Assembly (NCBI RefSeq): GCF_019668465.1
Contig: NZ_AP024828.1
Span: 5,642,001 to 5,706,000 of the forward strand
Length of the DNA stretch: 64,000 nucleotides
Direction of reading: 5' to 3'
Source of the DNA: Mycobacterium senriense
GTDB taxonomy: Bacteria; Actinomycetota; Actinomycetes; Mycobacteriales; Mycobacteriaceae
A model generated the notes under the pieces. That model saw nothing but the letters and a program-made list of their open reading frames with translations. It was not told where the DNA came from and did not search any database. This document shows positions 37,179 through 46,241 of the stretch, piece by piece (the stretch's first letter is position 1; each line of letters starts with the position of its first letter). A program made the translations under genes and the position numbers.

Positions 37179-37730
37179 TTAGGTGTGAGCCGGGGCAGGC
37201 GCAGGCGGAGCGCCCGGCGCCGGGCTGTTCGGCGCGGCCGGCGCCGAACCACCCTGCACGTTGGACGTCCACATCAAGACGTCCTGCGTCCCGTCGTTAT
37301 AGACGACACCGTTAGGCGGCGCGCCCGTCACGTCGAAGTACAGCGTGCCGGTCGACTCGTTGCCCTGGGCGATGGGCGCCGGGTTCAGCCCGTTCGGGAC
37401 GCCCACCTTGTCAATCACCCGGTAGTTCTGGCCGTTGGGCCCGCGGGCGATGAAGTCGTTGACCATCGGGGTGACAAGCCCGCCGTCCGACCTGGCGCTG
37501 ATGTCAGCCTGGTACAGCGTTCCCTTCGGCGTGTAGCCGGGGATGGCGACGTTGCTGGGCTGCAGGTTGCTCACCGTGTAGTTGGTGATGAGCGGCCCGT
37601 CGACCAGCTGTTCGCTGGTGCCGAAGCCCTGAATGTTGGGCGCGGCGGAAGCGGGCGTCGCCGCGAAAACGCTTGCCGCCGCAATACCCCCGGCAGCGGC
37701 AGCTGTCGCAGCAATCTTGGTGACCCTCAT
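37179..37730 (-). CDS. MPT63/DUF1942-family secreted antigen
   Basis: 183 aa. Signal peptide MRVTKIAATAAAAGGIAAA with likely cleavage after PASA (about residue 29). The mature beta-sandwich has the MPT63 features IPGYTPKGTLYQADI, VTPMVNDFIARGPNG, YRVI and STGTLYFDVTGAPPNGVVYN, then a QDVLMW end. Beyond that is a Pro/Ala-rich tail of about 30 residues not found in M. tuberculosis MPT63 (159 aa). It is an abundant secreted immunoglobulin-like protein of unknown function in M. tuberculosis. Confidence 0.88.
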   Translation of the reverse strand: MRVTKIAATAAAAGGIAAASVFAATPASAAPNIQGFGTSEQLVDGPLITNYTVSNLQPSNVAIPGYTPKGTLYQADISARSDGGLVTPMVNDFIARGPNGQNYRVIDKVGVPNGLNPAPIAQGNESTGTLYFDVTGAPPNGVVYNDGTQDVLMWTSNVQGGSAPAAPNSPAPGAPPAPAPAHT

Positions 37731-38043
37731 TGTTCATTCCTTTCGTGTCGAACAATTGCCCCCCAGAAGGGCATGCGGATATACGCAGCAAATAGCCATC
37801 CGACTACCGCTTTAAACATCTGCGCCCTCGTCAGGCGCATATCGCCCGGTTAGCCACCGGAAATGGGTTGCATTCTTGGACAGCATCTTTCGCAACAGTG
37901 GATAACAATTGCACCAATACTCACAGTGGCCCATCGCGATTAGGTCGTGCGCTGACGGGTAATCGGTGCGCTGAGGCCTTCAGCTGGCAATCGACATGTC
38001 AGCGTGGGCAAACCGAGACAGCCGCAAAAAAGGGGGCAGTCAG
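37731..38043. other. 313-nt divergent intergenic region
   Basis: Lies between the MPT63-like gene (leftwards) and a small gene (rightwards). It is noticeably less GC-rich than the surroundings (for instance 37770-37920). A GAAAGGAATG Shine-Dalgarno for the MPT63-like gene lies at about 37735-37744 on the minus strand, and an AAAAAAGGGGG site precedes the GTG at 38044. I see no gene. Promoters for both sides are expected but not assigned. Confidence 0.5.
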
Positions 38044-38220
38044 GTGGAACGCGGAAACTCCAAGCACGGGGCGCGCGAGGACGACGCTCTCAAGGAAGAA
38101 TTGGAAGGCACGATTCGCGGTAATCGTTCCAGCCGCAGCGAGGAATGGCGCGACCCGGAACCGCCCGCCGACGACGACCCGGATGTCCCGACGGCCGGCC
38201 CGGCACCGCGCGAATCGTAA
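38044..38220 (+). CDS. Conserved small acidic protein, actinobacterial
   Basis: 58 aa from GTG 38044 (MERGNSKHGAREDDALKEEL), which follows an AAAAAAGGGGG site; a longer in-frame start at 37996 adds only unlikely residues. It contains SKHG, RSEEWRDPEPP and a disordered acidic tail. Small actinobacterial proteins beginning MERxSDKHGxRxDE and containing EEWREPE are familiar to me without a known function. It could be co-expressed with the SDR that starts 80 nt on. Confidence 0.68.
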   Translation: MERGNSKHGAREDDALKEELEGTIRGNRSSRSEEWRDPEPPADDDPDVPTAGPAPRES

Positions 38221-38300
38221 AGCGGTGGCCGGTAAAAGCGGGCCACTTGCCCGGCTCGTCCGGATTATGAATTACCCGAACAATCCGTAGAGGAAATCGC

Positions 38301-39140
38301 ATGGGCTTTGTGGCGCAACAACAATCCGTCCCCGGCGTGCAGGCGCAGATGGACCCGATTCCGGACTGTGGCGAAAACAGTTACCAGGGCTCGGGAAAAC
38401 TGCTGGGCAAAAAGGCGATCATCACCGGCGGGGACAGCGGCATCGGGCGCGCGGTCGCGATCGCGTTCGCACGGGAGGGCGCCGATGTCCTGATCGCGTA
38501 TCTCAACGAGGACGACGACGCACGCGAGGTCGCCCGCTACGTCACCAATGCCGGCCGCAAATGCGTACTCGTGCCCGGCGACCTTTCCGAGCCTGCGCAC
38601 TGCCGCGCGGTCGTCGACCGGGCGGTGCAGGACTTGGGTGGGCTGGACATCCTGGTCAGCAACTCCGCCTACCAGATGATGCGCAAAAGCCTCGACGAGA
38701 TCAGCGACGAGGAGTGGGAGTACACCTTCCGCCTCAACATCGGCGCGTACTTCTACCTCGCGAAGGCTGCCGTGCCGCACATGGGACCCGGCTCGTCGAT
38801 CATCGGCAGCTCGTCGGTCAACTCCGACACGCCCAATCCGACCCTGGCGCCGTATGCGGCGACGAAGGCGGCCATCGCCAATTTCTCGGCCAGCCTGGCC
38901 CAGCTGTTGGGCGACAAGGGTATTCGCGTCAACAGCGTGGCACCCGGGCCGATATGGACGCCGTTGATCCCGTCGACCATGCCGCCCGATAGCGTGGAAT
39001 CCTTCGGCGACAACGTGCCGCTGGGACGCGCCGGGCAGCCGGCCGAACTCGCGCCGATCTACGTGCTGTTGGCCTCCGACGACGCGAGTTACATCTCCGG
39101 GGCACGGGTCGCGGTGACCGGCGGACGACCGATCCTGTAA
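38301..39140 (+). CDS. SDR family oxidoreductase (YghA/general stress protein 39-like)
   Basis: 279 aa. A 35-residue N-terminal extension typical of the GS39 class (QMDPIPDCGENSYQGSGKL) precedes the Rossmann fold with TGGDSGIGRAVA (about 42), SNSAYQ at the NNAG position, SSSVNSD and the catalytic YAATKAA (Tyr-x3-Lys, about 191-195). Likely NADPH-dependent aldehyde reductase in a stress setting, consistent with nearby stress-type small proteins. Starts with an AGAGGA site. Confidence 0.88.
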   Translation: MGFVAQQQSVPGVQAQMDPIPDCGENSYQGSGKLLGKKAIITGGDSGIGRAVAIAFAREGADVLIAYLNEDDDAREVARYVTNAGRKCVLVPGDLSEPAHCRAVVDRAVQDLGGLDILVSNSAYQMMRKSLDEISDEEWEYTFRLNIGAYFYLAKAAVPHMGPGSSIIGSSSVNSDTPNPTLAPYAATKAAIANFSASLAQLLGDKGIRVNSVAPGPIWTPLIPSTMPPDSVESFGDNVPLGRAGQPAELAPIYVLLASDDASYISGARVAVTGGRPIL

Positions 39141-39200
39141 CGAAAGCGGCCGGCGAGCCGAAAGCTGCGCGGCCGGCAGCGGTTTCGTCGTGCTATGGCC

Positions 39201-39614
39201 TCAGCGACCCCGCACCCGGCGGTTGTGCTTCTTGATCGCGTCGACCAACTCCGCCTTGTTCATGGTGGACCGGCCGGCGATGTCGAGGCGGCGGGCCAGG
39301 TCCAGCAGGTGCTTCTTGCTGGCGTTGGCGTCGACGCCCTCGGCCGACTCCCCGGTCGGCCGCAGGCCGCCGCGCTCGGCCCGCTCATCGGATGGGCCCT
39401 TCTCGTCCTTGGCCTCCCAATGGTCGCCGACCTTTTCGAAACTGTGCTTGACGGCGGCGTACGCCACCCGGTGGGCGCGCTCCTCGCTGCCGTACTCTTC
39501 GGCGGCGGCGTCGTGCGCTTTCGCGAACGTGCGTTGGGCCTTGGCGCTGGAACGTTGCAGAGTGCTGGGCAATTCGCTCTTCTTCGCCGCGCCGCCTTTC
39601 GTCGTCTTCGGCAT
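39201..39614 (-). CDS. ChaB-family protein with Rho-N/SAP-like C-terminus
   Basis: 137 aa from ATG 39614 (MPKTTKGGAAKKSELPSTLQ); upstream codons lack homology. Residues 10-65 are ChaB-like (LPSTLQRSSAKAQRTFAKAHDAA, then SEERAHRVAYAAVKHSFEK). The last 40 residues (KKHLLDLARRLDIAG, MNKAELVDAIKKHNRR) look like a Rho N-terminal or SAP-like nucleic-acid-binding helix pair. A DNA/RNA-binding stress role is plausible. Divergent from the MarR gene, 119 nt away. Confidence 0.82.
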   Translation of the reverse strand: MPKTTKGGAAKKSELPSTLQRSSAKAQRTFAKAHDAAAEEYGSEERAHRVAYAAVKHSFEKVGDHWEAKDEKGPSDERAERGGLRPTGESAEGVDANASKKHLLDLARRLDIAGRSTMNKAELVDAIKKHNRRVRGR

Positions 39615-39717
39615 CGAACCTCCTCGTGTGCCGCAAACGCGGCGGGTAACCGGTCGGTTACCCCGTCGCGGCGCGGACAATCGTCTGAACGATGTGCGCA
39701 ACGGCCCGGCGGAAATA

Positions 39718-39734
39718 TGTCAATATCGTTGACA
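39718..39734 (+). promoter_or_regulatory. Palindromic operator overlapping marR start
   Basis: A perfect 6+6 inverted repeat TGTCAA-TATCG-TTGACA (17 nt) runs up to the A of the marR start codon. MarR dimers bind such short palindromes, and position at the start predicts autorepression. It may also influence the divergent ChaB-like gene. Confidence 0.75.
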
Positions 39735-40153
39735 TGATTCAGGCCGACGATGCTCCGCTGGGTTACCTGCTCTATCGGGTGGGGGCGGTGCTGCGCCCGG
39801 AAGTTGCCGCCGCGCTGGGCCCGCTGGGCCTGACGCTGCCCGAATTCGTTTGCCTGCGCATACTTTCGATGTTCCCGGGGATGTCGAGCGCGGAATTGTC
39901 CCGCCACACCAACGTCACCCCGCAGGCGATGAACACGGTGCTGCGCAAGCTGGAAGAGGTCGGGGCGGTGGCACGCCCGTCGTCGGTGTCCTCGGGGCGC
40001 GCGCTCCCGGCCAACCTGACCGGCCAGGGCCGCGCCCTGCTCAAGCGCGCCGAAGGAGCGGTCCGCGGCGCCGACGCCCGCATCCTGGCCAAGCTCACCG
40101 AACCTCAGCAGCGCGAATTCAAAAGGATGCTCGAGAAACTCGGCTCCGACTAG
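39734..40153 (+). CDS. MarR family repressor (Rv2887-like)
   Basis: 139 aa from ATG 39734, the same length I recall for Rv2887. Winged helix-turn-helix with AELSRHTNVTPQAMNTVLRKL (residues about 52-72; helix-turn-helix) and a wing around SVSSGRALPANLT. In M. tuberculosis, Rv2887 represses Rv0560c and its loss gives resistance to certain drugs that are then methylated. Its operator here overlaps the start codon. Convergent with the amidase gene. Confidence 0.92.
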   Translation: MIQADDAPLGYLLYRVGAVLRPEVAAALGPLGLTLPEFVCLRILSMFPGMSSAELSRHTNVTPQAMNTVLRKLEEVGAVARPSSVSSGRALPANLTGQGRALLKRAEGAVRGADARILAKLTEPQQREFKRMLEKLGSD

Positions 40154-40183
40154 CCGCGAGCGCGCGTGCCGCGATCAGTCTGA

Positions 40184-41590
40184 TCACCCGGCGGTGTGGA
40201 TGCGCGGCCACGGCTGGGCTTCTTCGAGCTCATAGGCCAATTCGAGCAGCAGCGTCTCCTGGCCCACATCGGCCGACAGCATCATGCCCACCGGCATGCC
40301 GTCGGCGGACTGCGCCAGCGGCAGCGAGATGGCGGGCTCGCCGGTGACGTTGTGCAGCGGAGTGAACGAGACCCAGTCGATCAGCCGGCTGATCACCTGC
40401 TGGTAATCGGTGGGCGCCAGGACTCCGATGCGGGGCGTCTCGTCGGCGACGGTCGGGGTGAGCACGGCATCGTAGGTGCGGAAGAACCGCGCGGTGCGCC
40501 CGCGCGCGCGGCGCAGGCGCACGATCGCCGTCGGAAGGCGGTGGAGGTTGCGGCTGGTGTGCCGCAGCAGGCCCAGGGTCAGGCTGTCCAGCTTGCTGCG
40601 ATCGAACGTGGCGCCGAACATGTGCCGCCCGCCGCGCACCTGGGCCAGCGCCAGAAATCCCCAGTACATGACGAAGTCGTCGACGAAACTGGCCGCGACC
40701 GGGGGCTCGTCGAGGTGTTCGACGCGGTGGCCCAGCTCCTCGAGCAGGCCGGCGGACTTCAGCGTCAACTCCCGCGTCTGAGGACTGCTTTCGCGTTGTA
40801 TCGACCTGGTCAGCACCGCGATCCGCAGCCGCTGCCGGCCGGGCGCGGTGACGTCCCCGACGGGCGCCAGTTTGGGGTTGCGCCAGATCCGCTCGGCCTC
40901 GCGGTAGAAGGCCGCGGTGTCGCGCACCGAACGGCTCACCACCCCGTTGGCGACCACGCCGACCGGCATCCGGCGCAGCGTCGGGTCCAGCGGCAGCCGC
41001 CCCCGCGAGGGTTTGAGCCCGACCAACCCGTTGCAGGCGGCCGGAATCCGGATTGAACCGCCGCCGTCGTTGGCGTGCGCCATGGGCACCACACCGGCGG
41101 CGACGAAAGCGCCCGACCCCGACGACGACGCACCGGCGGTGTAGTCGGTGTCCCACGGGTTGCGGACCGGGCCCAACCGCGGATGCTCGGCCGCCGCGCT
41201 GAACCCGAACTCGGACAACTGCGTCTTGCCCACCGACGTCAGCCCCGTCGCCAGGAACAGCTCGGTGAAGACGCTGTCCGCGACGGCATTCCAGCTCGTC
41301 CACGCGTCGGTGCCGTGCATGGTGGGCTGCCCGGCGACGTCGACGTTGTCCTTGATGAACGTGGGGACGCCGGCGAAGTAACCGCCCGAAGGGGCCGCCG
41401 CGGCCGCCCGCGCTTGCTCGAAGGCGGCGTACGCCAACCCGTTCAGCAGCGGGTCGACGGCCTCGGTGCGGGCGATCGCGGCCTCGACCACCTCGGCCCT
41501 GCCGATCCGGCCCGACTTCAGCGCATCGGCCAGGCCGACCGCGTCCAGGTCGCCAAGGGCGTCGTCGCCGAACGCGTGCACGTGTCGCAT
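40184..41590 (-). CDS. amiC: Amidase-signature hydrolase (AmiC, Rv2888c-like)
   Basis: 468 aa. The Ser-cisSer-Lys triad is suggested by FIKDNVDVAG (Lys, about 81) and GASSSGSGAFVAAGVVPM (about 153-170). This family hydrolyses aliphatic or aryl amides; in M. tuberculosis AmiC activates indole-4-carboxamides and nicotinamide-like prodrugs. No signal peptide. The stop lies 30 nt from the convergent MarR stop. Confidence 0.9.
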   Translation of the reverse strand: MRHVHAFGDDALGDLDAVGLADALKSGRIGRAEVVEAAIARTEAVDPLLNGLAYAAFEQARAAAAAPSGGYFAGVPTFIKDNVDVAGQPTMHGTDAWTSWNAVADSVFTELFLATGLTSVGKTQLSEFGFSAAAEHPRLGPVRNPWDTDYTAGASSSGSGAFVAAGVVPMAHANDGGGSIRIPAACNGLVGLKPSRGRLPLDPTLRRMPVGVVANGVVSRSVRDTAAFYREAERIWRNPKLAPVGDVTAPGRQRLRIAVLTRSIQRESSPQTRELTLKSAGLLEELGHRVEHLDEPPVAASFVDDFVMYWGFLALAQVRGGRHMFGATFDRSKLDSLTLGLLRHTSRNLHRLPTAIVRLRRARGRTARFFRTYDAVLTPTVADETPRIGVLAPTDYQQVISRLIDWVSFTPLHNVTGEPAISLPLAQSADGMPVGMMLSADVGQETLLLELAYELEEAQPWPRIHTAG

Positions 41591-41684
41591 GGCACTGACG
41601 CTAACCCGCGGACGCCTGCCACCGGGAGGTTTCCCGCCTCGTGCGCGGCCCGGGCCGCATCGGCGCCGGGCGGTCAGGCCTGAA

Positions 41685-42500
41685 TCAGGCCTGACCCACC
41701 TCGAAGCGGACGAACCGCGTCACGGTGACGCCGGCGTCGTCGAGCAGCGCCTTGACCGTCTTCTTGCTGTCGGACACCGACGGCTGCTCGAGCAGCACCG
41801 CGTCCTTGAAGAAGCCGTTCAGCCGGCCCTCGACGATCTTGGGCAGCGCCTGCTCCGGCTTGCCCTCCGCCTTGGCGGTCTCCTCGGCGATGCGGCGCTC
41901 GCTGGCCACCACGTCCTCGGGCACGTCGTCGCGGGACAGGTAGCGAGCCTTGAGCGCGGCGATCTGCAGCGCGACCGCGTGGGCCGCCTCGGTGTCCGAG
42001 CCCTGGTACTCGACCAGCACGCCGACCGCGGGGGGCAGGTCGGCCGCTCGCCGGTGCAGGTAGGTCTCGACGGTGCCGTCGAAGTTCGCGACGCGGCGCA
42101 ACTCCAACTTCTCGCCGATCTTGGCCGACAGCTCCGCGATCGCCTGCTCGACGGTCTTGTCACCGACGCTGGCGCCCTTGAGCTCGTCGACGTCCTTGGC
42201 CTTCGACGACACGGCCGCGGCCACGATCTGGTCGGCCAGCGCCTGGAACTCGGCGTTCTTCGCGACGAAGTCGGTCTCGCTGTTCAGCTCGATCAGCGCG
42301 CCGCCCTGGGCCGCAACCAGACCTTCGGCCGTCGCGCGCTCGGCGCGCTTGCCGACATCCTTGGCGCCTTTGATGCGCAGCGCCTCGACGGCCTTGTCGA
42401 AGTCGCCGTCGTTCTCGGCCAGCGCGTTCTTGCAGTCGAGCATGCCGGCACCGGTGAGTTCCCGAAGCCGCTTGACGTCGGCAGCGGTGAAGTTCGCCAT
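41685..42500 (-). CDS. tsf: Translation elongation factor Ts
   Basis: 271 aa. N-terminal UBA-like [20 protein letters not shown] with the [12 protein letters not shown] signature, then the core domain including [12 protein letters not shown]. It is the nucleotide-exchange factor for EF-Tu. The start is 1 nt after the rpsB stop, so the pair is coupled. Confidence 0.97.
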   Translation of the reverse strand: MANFTAADVKRLRELTGAGMLDCKNALAENDGDFDKAVEALRIKGAKDVGKRAERATAEGLVAAQGGALIELNSETDFVAKNAEFQALADQIVAAAVSSKAKDVDELKGASVGDKTVEQAIAELSAKIGEKLELRRVANFDGTVETYLHRRAADLPPAVGVLVEYQGSDTEAAHAVALQIAALKARYLSRDDVPEDVVASERRIAEETAKAEGKPEQALPKIVEGRLNGFFKDAVLLEQPSVSDSKKTVKALLDDAGVTVTRFVRFEVGQA

Positions 42501-42501
42501 A

Positions 42502-43332
42502 TCAGCCTTCCGTGGGGGTTGGTTCGGGGGTGCCCGCAGCGGCTTCGGTGGGGGCGGTGGCGGTAGCGGAGGCCAACAGCTCCTGCTCCCATTCGGCGAG
42601 CGGCTCGGCGGCCTCGGCCTCGGGCTTGTCGCCGCGGCCGACTCCGGCGCGGGCCTGCAGGCCCTCGGCGACCGCCGAGGCGATCACCTTGGTGAGCAAC
42701 GCGGCCGAACGGATCGCGTCGTCGTTGCCCGGGATCGGGTAGTCGACCTCGTCGGGGTCGCAGTTGGTGTCCAGGATCGCGATGATCGGGATGTTCAGTT
42801 TGCGCGCCTCCGCGACCGCGAGGTGCTCCTTGTTGGTGTCGACGACCCAGATGGCCGACGGCACCTTGGCCATGTCGCGGATACCGCCGAGGCTGCGCTC
42901 GAGCTTGTTCTTCTCGCGGGTCAGCATCAAGATTTCCTTCTTGGTGCGGCCCTCGAAGCCACCGGTCTGCTCCATCGCCTCGAGCTCCTTGAGGCGCTGC
43001 AGGCGCTTGTGCACGGTGGAGAAGTTGGTCAGCATGCCGCCCAGCCAGCGCTGGTTCACGTACGGCATGCCGACGCGGGTCGCCTCGGCAGCGACGGACT
43101 CCTGCGCCTGCTTCTTGGTGCCGACGAACAGCACGCTGCCGCCGTGGGCGACGGTCTCCTTGACGAACTCATACGCCTGATCGATGAAGGTCAGGGTCTG
43201 CTGCAGGTCGATGATGTAGATGCCGTTGCGGTCGGTGAAGATGAACCGCTTCATCTTGGGATTCCAGCGACGGGTCTGGTGCCCGAAGTGGGTGCCGCTG
43301 TCGAGCAGCTGCTTCATGGTTACGACGGCCAT
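42502..43332 (-). CDS. rpsB: 30S ribosomal protein S2
   Basis: 276 aa beginning [20 protein letters not shown]2 signatures are [13 protein letters not shown] and [25 protein letters not shown]. The C-terminal ~45 residues are a low-complexity acidic/Ala-Thr tail, usual in mycobacteria. Upstream (43333-43627) is a 295-nt leader/promoter region divergent from the M23 gene; it shows a TGTAAACT -10-like motif on the minus strand at about 43517 but no -35 I trust, and no known leader RNA. Confidence 0.97.
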   Translation of the reverse strand: MAVVTMKQLLDSGTHFGHQTRRWNPKMKRFIFTDRNGIYIIDLQQTLTFIDQAYEFVKETVAHGGSVLFVGTKKQAQESVAAEATRVGMPYVNQRWLGGMLTNFSTVHKRLQRLKELEAMEQTGGFEGRTKKEILMLTREKNKLERSLGGIRDMAKVPSAIWVVDTNKEHLAVAEARKLNIPIIAILDTNCDPDEVDYPIPGNDDAIRSAALLTKVIASAVAEGLQARAGVGRGDKPEAEAAEPLAEWEQELLASATATAPTEAAAGTPEPTPTEG

Positions 43333-43627
43333 GGTTGTGCCTTACCTGTGTCGGTTGTCGCCTGGCATCGGGTTGAGGCCGGGCCCTGGCGGCTGCTGCG
43401 ATGCCGGACCCGTCGTGGACGGGACCGCCCGGCATGCGATTGCGTTCTCCTGGTGGAACCGGAGACGCGATGCAGACGCGCGAAGTCAGCCCGCGAACGA
43501 GCTGCGACCAGCAGTTTACACCGACTCAGCAGGTGGTTTTTGCCATGCTTCCCCAACAGGGCCGCGCGTCCACAAAACCGGCGCGACCGGCTGGCGGGGC
43601 CGGCCGCCGGCGCGCTGAACTGCCGGG

Positions 43628-44119
43628 ATGCGGTGGACAGCGCTGCTGTTGTGTGCGGGCCTGGTCAGCGCGGTGCCGGCGGGCGCCGCCGAGGATCGGC
43701 TGGAGTGGCCGCTGCGCCCGCCGCCGGCCGTCGCCCGGGGGTTCGACGCCCCGTCGCCCAACTGGAATCCCGGACATCGGGGCGTGGACCTGGCCGGAGC
43801 CGCCGGTCAGTCGGTGTATGCGGCGGGCGACGGGACCGTCGTGTTCGCCGGGCTGCTGGCCGGGCGGCCGGTGGTGTCGCTGGCCCATCCCGGTGGCTTG
43901 CACACCAGTTACGAGCCGGTCCGGGCGACCGTCCGGGTCGGCCAGCACGTGACGGCTTCGACCGTGATCGGCGGGTTGATGCGCGGGCATGGCGGCTGCC
44001 CGGCCGTTGCGTGTTTGCACTGGGGCGCGATGTGGGGGCCGGCGTCGGGTGCGGACTATGTCGATCCGCTGGGCCTGCTGCAGTCCACGCCGGTGCGGCT
44101 CAAACCGCTGAACCGCTGA
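43628..44119 (+). CDS. M23 family metallopeptidase (Rv2891-like)
   Basis: 163 aa with a short signal peptide (MRWTALLLCAGLVSAVPAGA). The LytM fold has HRGVDLAG (HxxxD zinc ligands, about residue 50) and LHWGAMWGP at the HxH position, where the first His of HxH is replaced by Leu, so zinc binding at the second site may be reduced. It may bind peptidoglycan or act as an activator, rather than cleave it. Convergent with xerC. Confidence 0.85.
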   Translation: MRWTALLLCAGLVSAVPAGAAEDRLEWPLRPPPAVARGFDAPSPNWNPGHRGVDLAGAAGQSVYAAGDGTVVFAGLLAGRPVVSLAHPGGLHTSYEPVRATVRVGQHVTASTVIGGLMRGHGGCPAVACLHWGAMWGPASGADYVDPLGLLQSTPVRLKPLNR

Positions 44120-44126
44120 GCGGGCG

Positions 44127-45023
44127 TCAGGCCCTCGGGTGGGCCTGGTCGTGCACCGCGCGCAACCGGGACACCGCGACGTGGGTGTAGAGCTGGGTGG
44201 TCGCCAGGCTGGAATGCCCGAGCAGCTCCTGGACAATGCGCAGGTCAGCGCCGCCTTCGAGCAGGTGTGTCGCCGCGCTGTGCCGCAGGCCGTGCGGCCC
44301 CATGTCCGGCGCGCCGTCCACCGCGGCGACGGTCTGATGCACCACCGTGCGCGCCTGCCGGACGTCGAGCCGGCGGCCCCGCGCGCCCAGCAGCAGCGCC
44401 GGGCCCGACTCGGCGTTCACCAGCGCCGGGCGCCCGTCGGCCAGCCACGCGCCGAGCGCCTCGCCGGCGGGCCGGCCGAACGGCACGCTGCGCTGCTTGT
44501 TGCCCTTGCCGAGAACTCTGACGAGCCGGTGATGGGTGTCGACGTCGTCGATGTCCAGGCCGCACAGCTCGCTGACCCGGATCCCGGTGGCATACAACAT
44601 CTCCACGATCAGCCGGTCCCGCAACGCCATCGGGTCACCCTGCTGCGCACCGGATTTGGCGGCGGCCATGGCATTGGCGGCCTGGTCCTGGCGCAGCACC
44701 GCGGGCAGGATGCGGTGCGCCTTGGGAACCTGCAGCCGCGCGGCCGGGTCTGCGGTGAGCAGGCCGCGCCGCACCGCCCAGGCGGTGAAGGCCTTGACCG
44801 CCGAGGTGCGGCGGGCCAGCGTCGTGCGGGCGACACCGGCCGCGGCCGCCGTGGACAGCCAGGAGCGCAGCAGGGGCAGGCTCAGCCCGTCCAGGCCGAC
44901 GCCGCGGTCGGCGAGGAAGGCGAGCAGCGAGCGCAGGTCGCTGAGGTAGGCCCGACGGGTGTGCGCGGAACGGCCGCACTGCAAGTCCAGGTACTCGTCG
45001 AACTCGTCGAGGATCGCCTGCAC
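44127..45023 (-). CDS. xerC: Tyrosine recombinase XerC
   Basis: 298 aa. N-terminal SAM-like DNA-binding domain (about 1-90), catalytic domain with the first Arg in [12 protein letters not shown] (about 151), [15 protein letters not shown] (His-x2-Arg, about 246) and the nucleophile in [15 protein letters not shown] (Tyr, about 280). With XerD it resolves chromosome dimers at dif. Nothing in the neighbourhood suggests a phage integrase. Confidence 0.95.
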   Translation of the reverse strand: MQAILDEFDEYLDLQCGRSAHTRRAYLSDLRSLLAFLADRGVGLDGLSLPLLRSWLSTAAAAGVARTTLARRTSAVKAFTAWAVRRGLLTADPAARLQVPKAHRILPAVLRQDQAANAMAAAKSGAQQGDPMALRDRLIVEMLYATGIRVSELCGLDIDDVDTHHRLVRVLGKGNKQRSVPFGRPAGEALGAWLADGRPALVNAESGPALLLGARGRRLDVRQARTVVHQTVAAVDGAPDMGPHGLRHSAATHLLEGGADLRIVQELLGHSSLATTQLYTHVAVSRLRAVHDQAHPRA

Positions 45024-45056
45024 TCCCCCACGGTCGCAGGCACGGCCCGGCGCGCT

Positions 45057-46217
45057 CTAGTCGACGCGCCGAAGCGTGTCCGGGGTGAGATCTTTGAGCG
45101 TCGGGTAGCCGTCGACGGCCATGATGAGGTCGGCTTCGGCCAGGATCGAGCGCAGCACGTGCACGATGCCGTCGGCGCCGCCGAGCGCCAGGCCGTAGGC
45201 GTACGGCCGGCCGATGCCCACGGCGGTGGCGCCCAGCGCGAGCGCCTTGACGATGTCGGCGCCGCTGCGGATCCCCGAATCGAACAGGACCGGCAGCCCG
45301 TCGGCCGCCTCGACGACTCCGGGCAGGCACGCGAGGGCGGGCAGGCCCCCGTTGGCCTGACGGCCGCCATGGGTGGAGCAGTAGATGCCGTCGACGCCGC
45401 CGTCCCTGGCGCGCCGCGCGTCGTCGGGGTGGCAGATGCCCTTGATGATCAGCGGCAGGTCGGTCAGCGATCGCAGCCAGGCCAGATCGTCCCAGGTCAG
45501 GGGATTTCCGAACGTCGTCACCCACTGCAGCACGGTGCCCCGCGGGTCCTCCTCCGGAGGGCGTTGCAGTTTGGCGCGGAAGACCGGATCGCTGGTGTAG
45601 TTGCTCAGGCAGAGCCCCCGTAGCTGGGGGAAGTTGGCCGTGCTGAGGTCGCGCGGACGCCACCCGGGAATCCAGGTGTCGAGGGTGACGACGATGCCCT
45701 GGTAGCCGGCGGCTTCGGCCCGCTGGACGAGGCTGGCGGCCAGGTCGCGATCCCTCGGCGTGTACAGCTGGAAGAAGCCGGGGGTGTCACCGAATTGCGC
45801 GGCGACGTCTTCCATCGGGTCGGCGGTCAGGGTGGACACGACCATCGGGACGCCGGTGGCCGCGGCCGCACGCGCGGTGGCCAGGTCGCCGTGGCCGTCT
45901 TGGGCGCAGATGCCGATGACGCCGATCGGGGCCATGAACACCGGCGACGGCAGCGTCAGGCCGAACATCTGCACCGACAGGTCGCGGGCGGCGGCGCCGA
46001 CGAACATGCGCGGTATCAGGCCCCAGCGATCGAATGCCTCCCGGTTGGCCCGCTGCGTGCGTTCGTCTCCGGCGCCACCGGTGACGTAGGACCACACCGA
46101 CGGCGACATGGCCCGCTCGGCGCGTGCCTCCAGCTCCGCGAAGGCCATCGGCAGCGCGGGCGCCACCCCGCCCAGGCCCTTGAAGTAGATCTCGTTCTGG
46201 TAGTCGCCGAAAGCCAT
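45057..46217 (-). CDS. FMN-dependent alpha-hydroxy-acid oxidase (lactate 2-monooxygenase-like)
   Basis: 386 aa. It resembles M. smegmatis lactate monooxygenase: [20 protein letters not shown] at the N-terminus, [39 protein letters not shown], and the catalytic His/Arg loop [12 protein letters not shown] (about 283), where the usual Asn before His is Thr. FMN is the cofactor; substrate likely lactate or another alpha-hydroxy acid. It lies between xerC and viuB and is not part of the M. tuberculosis order I recall, so it may be an insertion or a loss in M. tuberculosis. It starts 24 nt after the viuB stop, same strand. Confidence 0.88.
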   Translation of the reverse strand: MAFGDYQNEIYFKGLGGVAPALPMAFAELEARAERAMSPSVWSYVTGGAGDERTQRANREAFDRWGLIPRMFVGAAARDLSVQMFGLTLPSPVFMAPIGVIGICAQDGHGDLATARAAAATGVPMVVSTLTADPMEDVAAQFGDTPGFFQLYTPRDRDLAASLVQRAEAAGYQGIVVTLDTWIPGWRPRDLSTANFPQLRGLCLSNYTSDPVFRAKLQRPPEEDPRGTVLQWVTTFGNPLTWDDLAWLRSLTDLPLIIKGICHPDDARRARDGGVDGIYCSTHGGRQANGGLPALACLPGVVEAADGLPVLFDSGIRSGADIVKALALGATAVGIGRPYAYGLALGGADGIVHVLRSILAEADLIMAVDGYPTLKDLTPDTLRRVD

Positions 46218-46241
46218 GCGATAGACAATGCCAGGCGGCCG

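Noticed and set aside
44127..45023. Phage integrase or mobile element at the tyrosine recombinase
   Set aside because: The gene is the housekeeping xerC in its conserved position, with no att site or phage genes around it.
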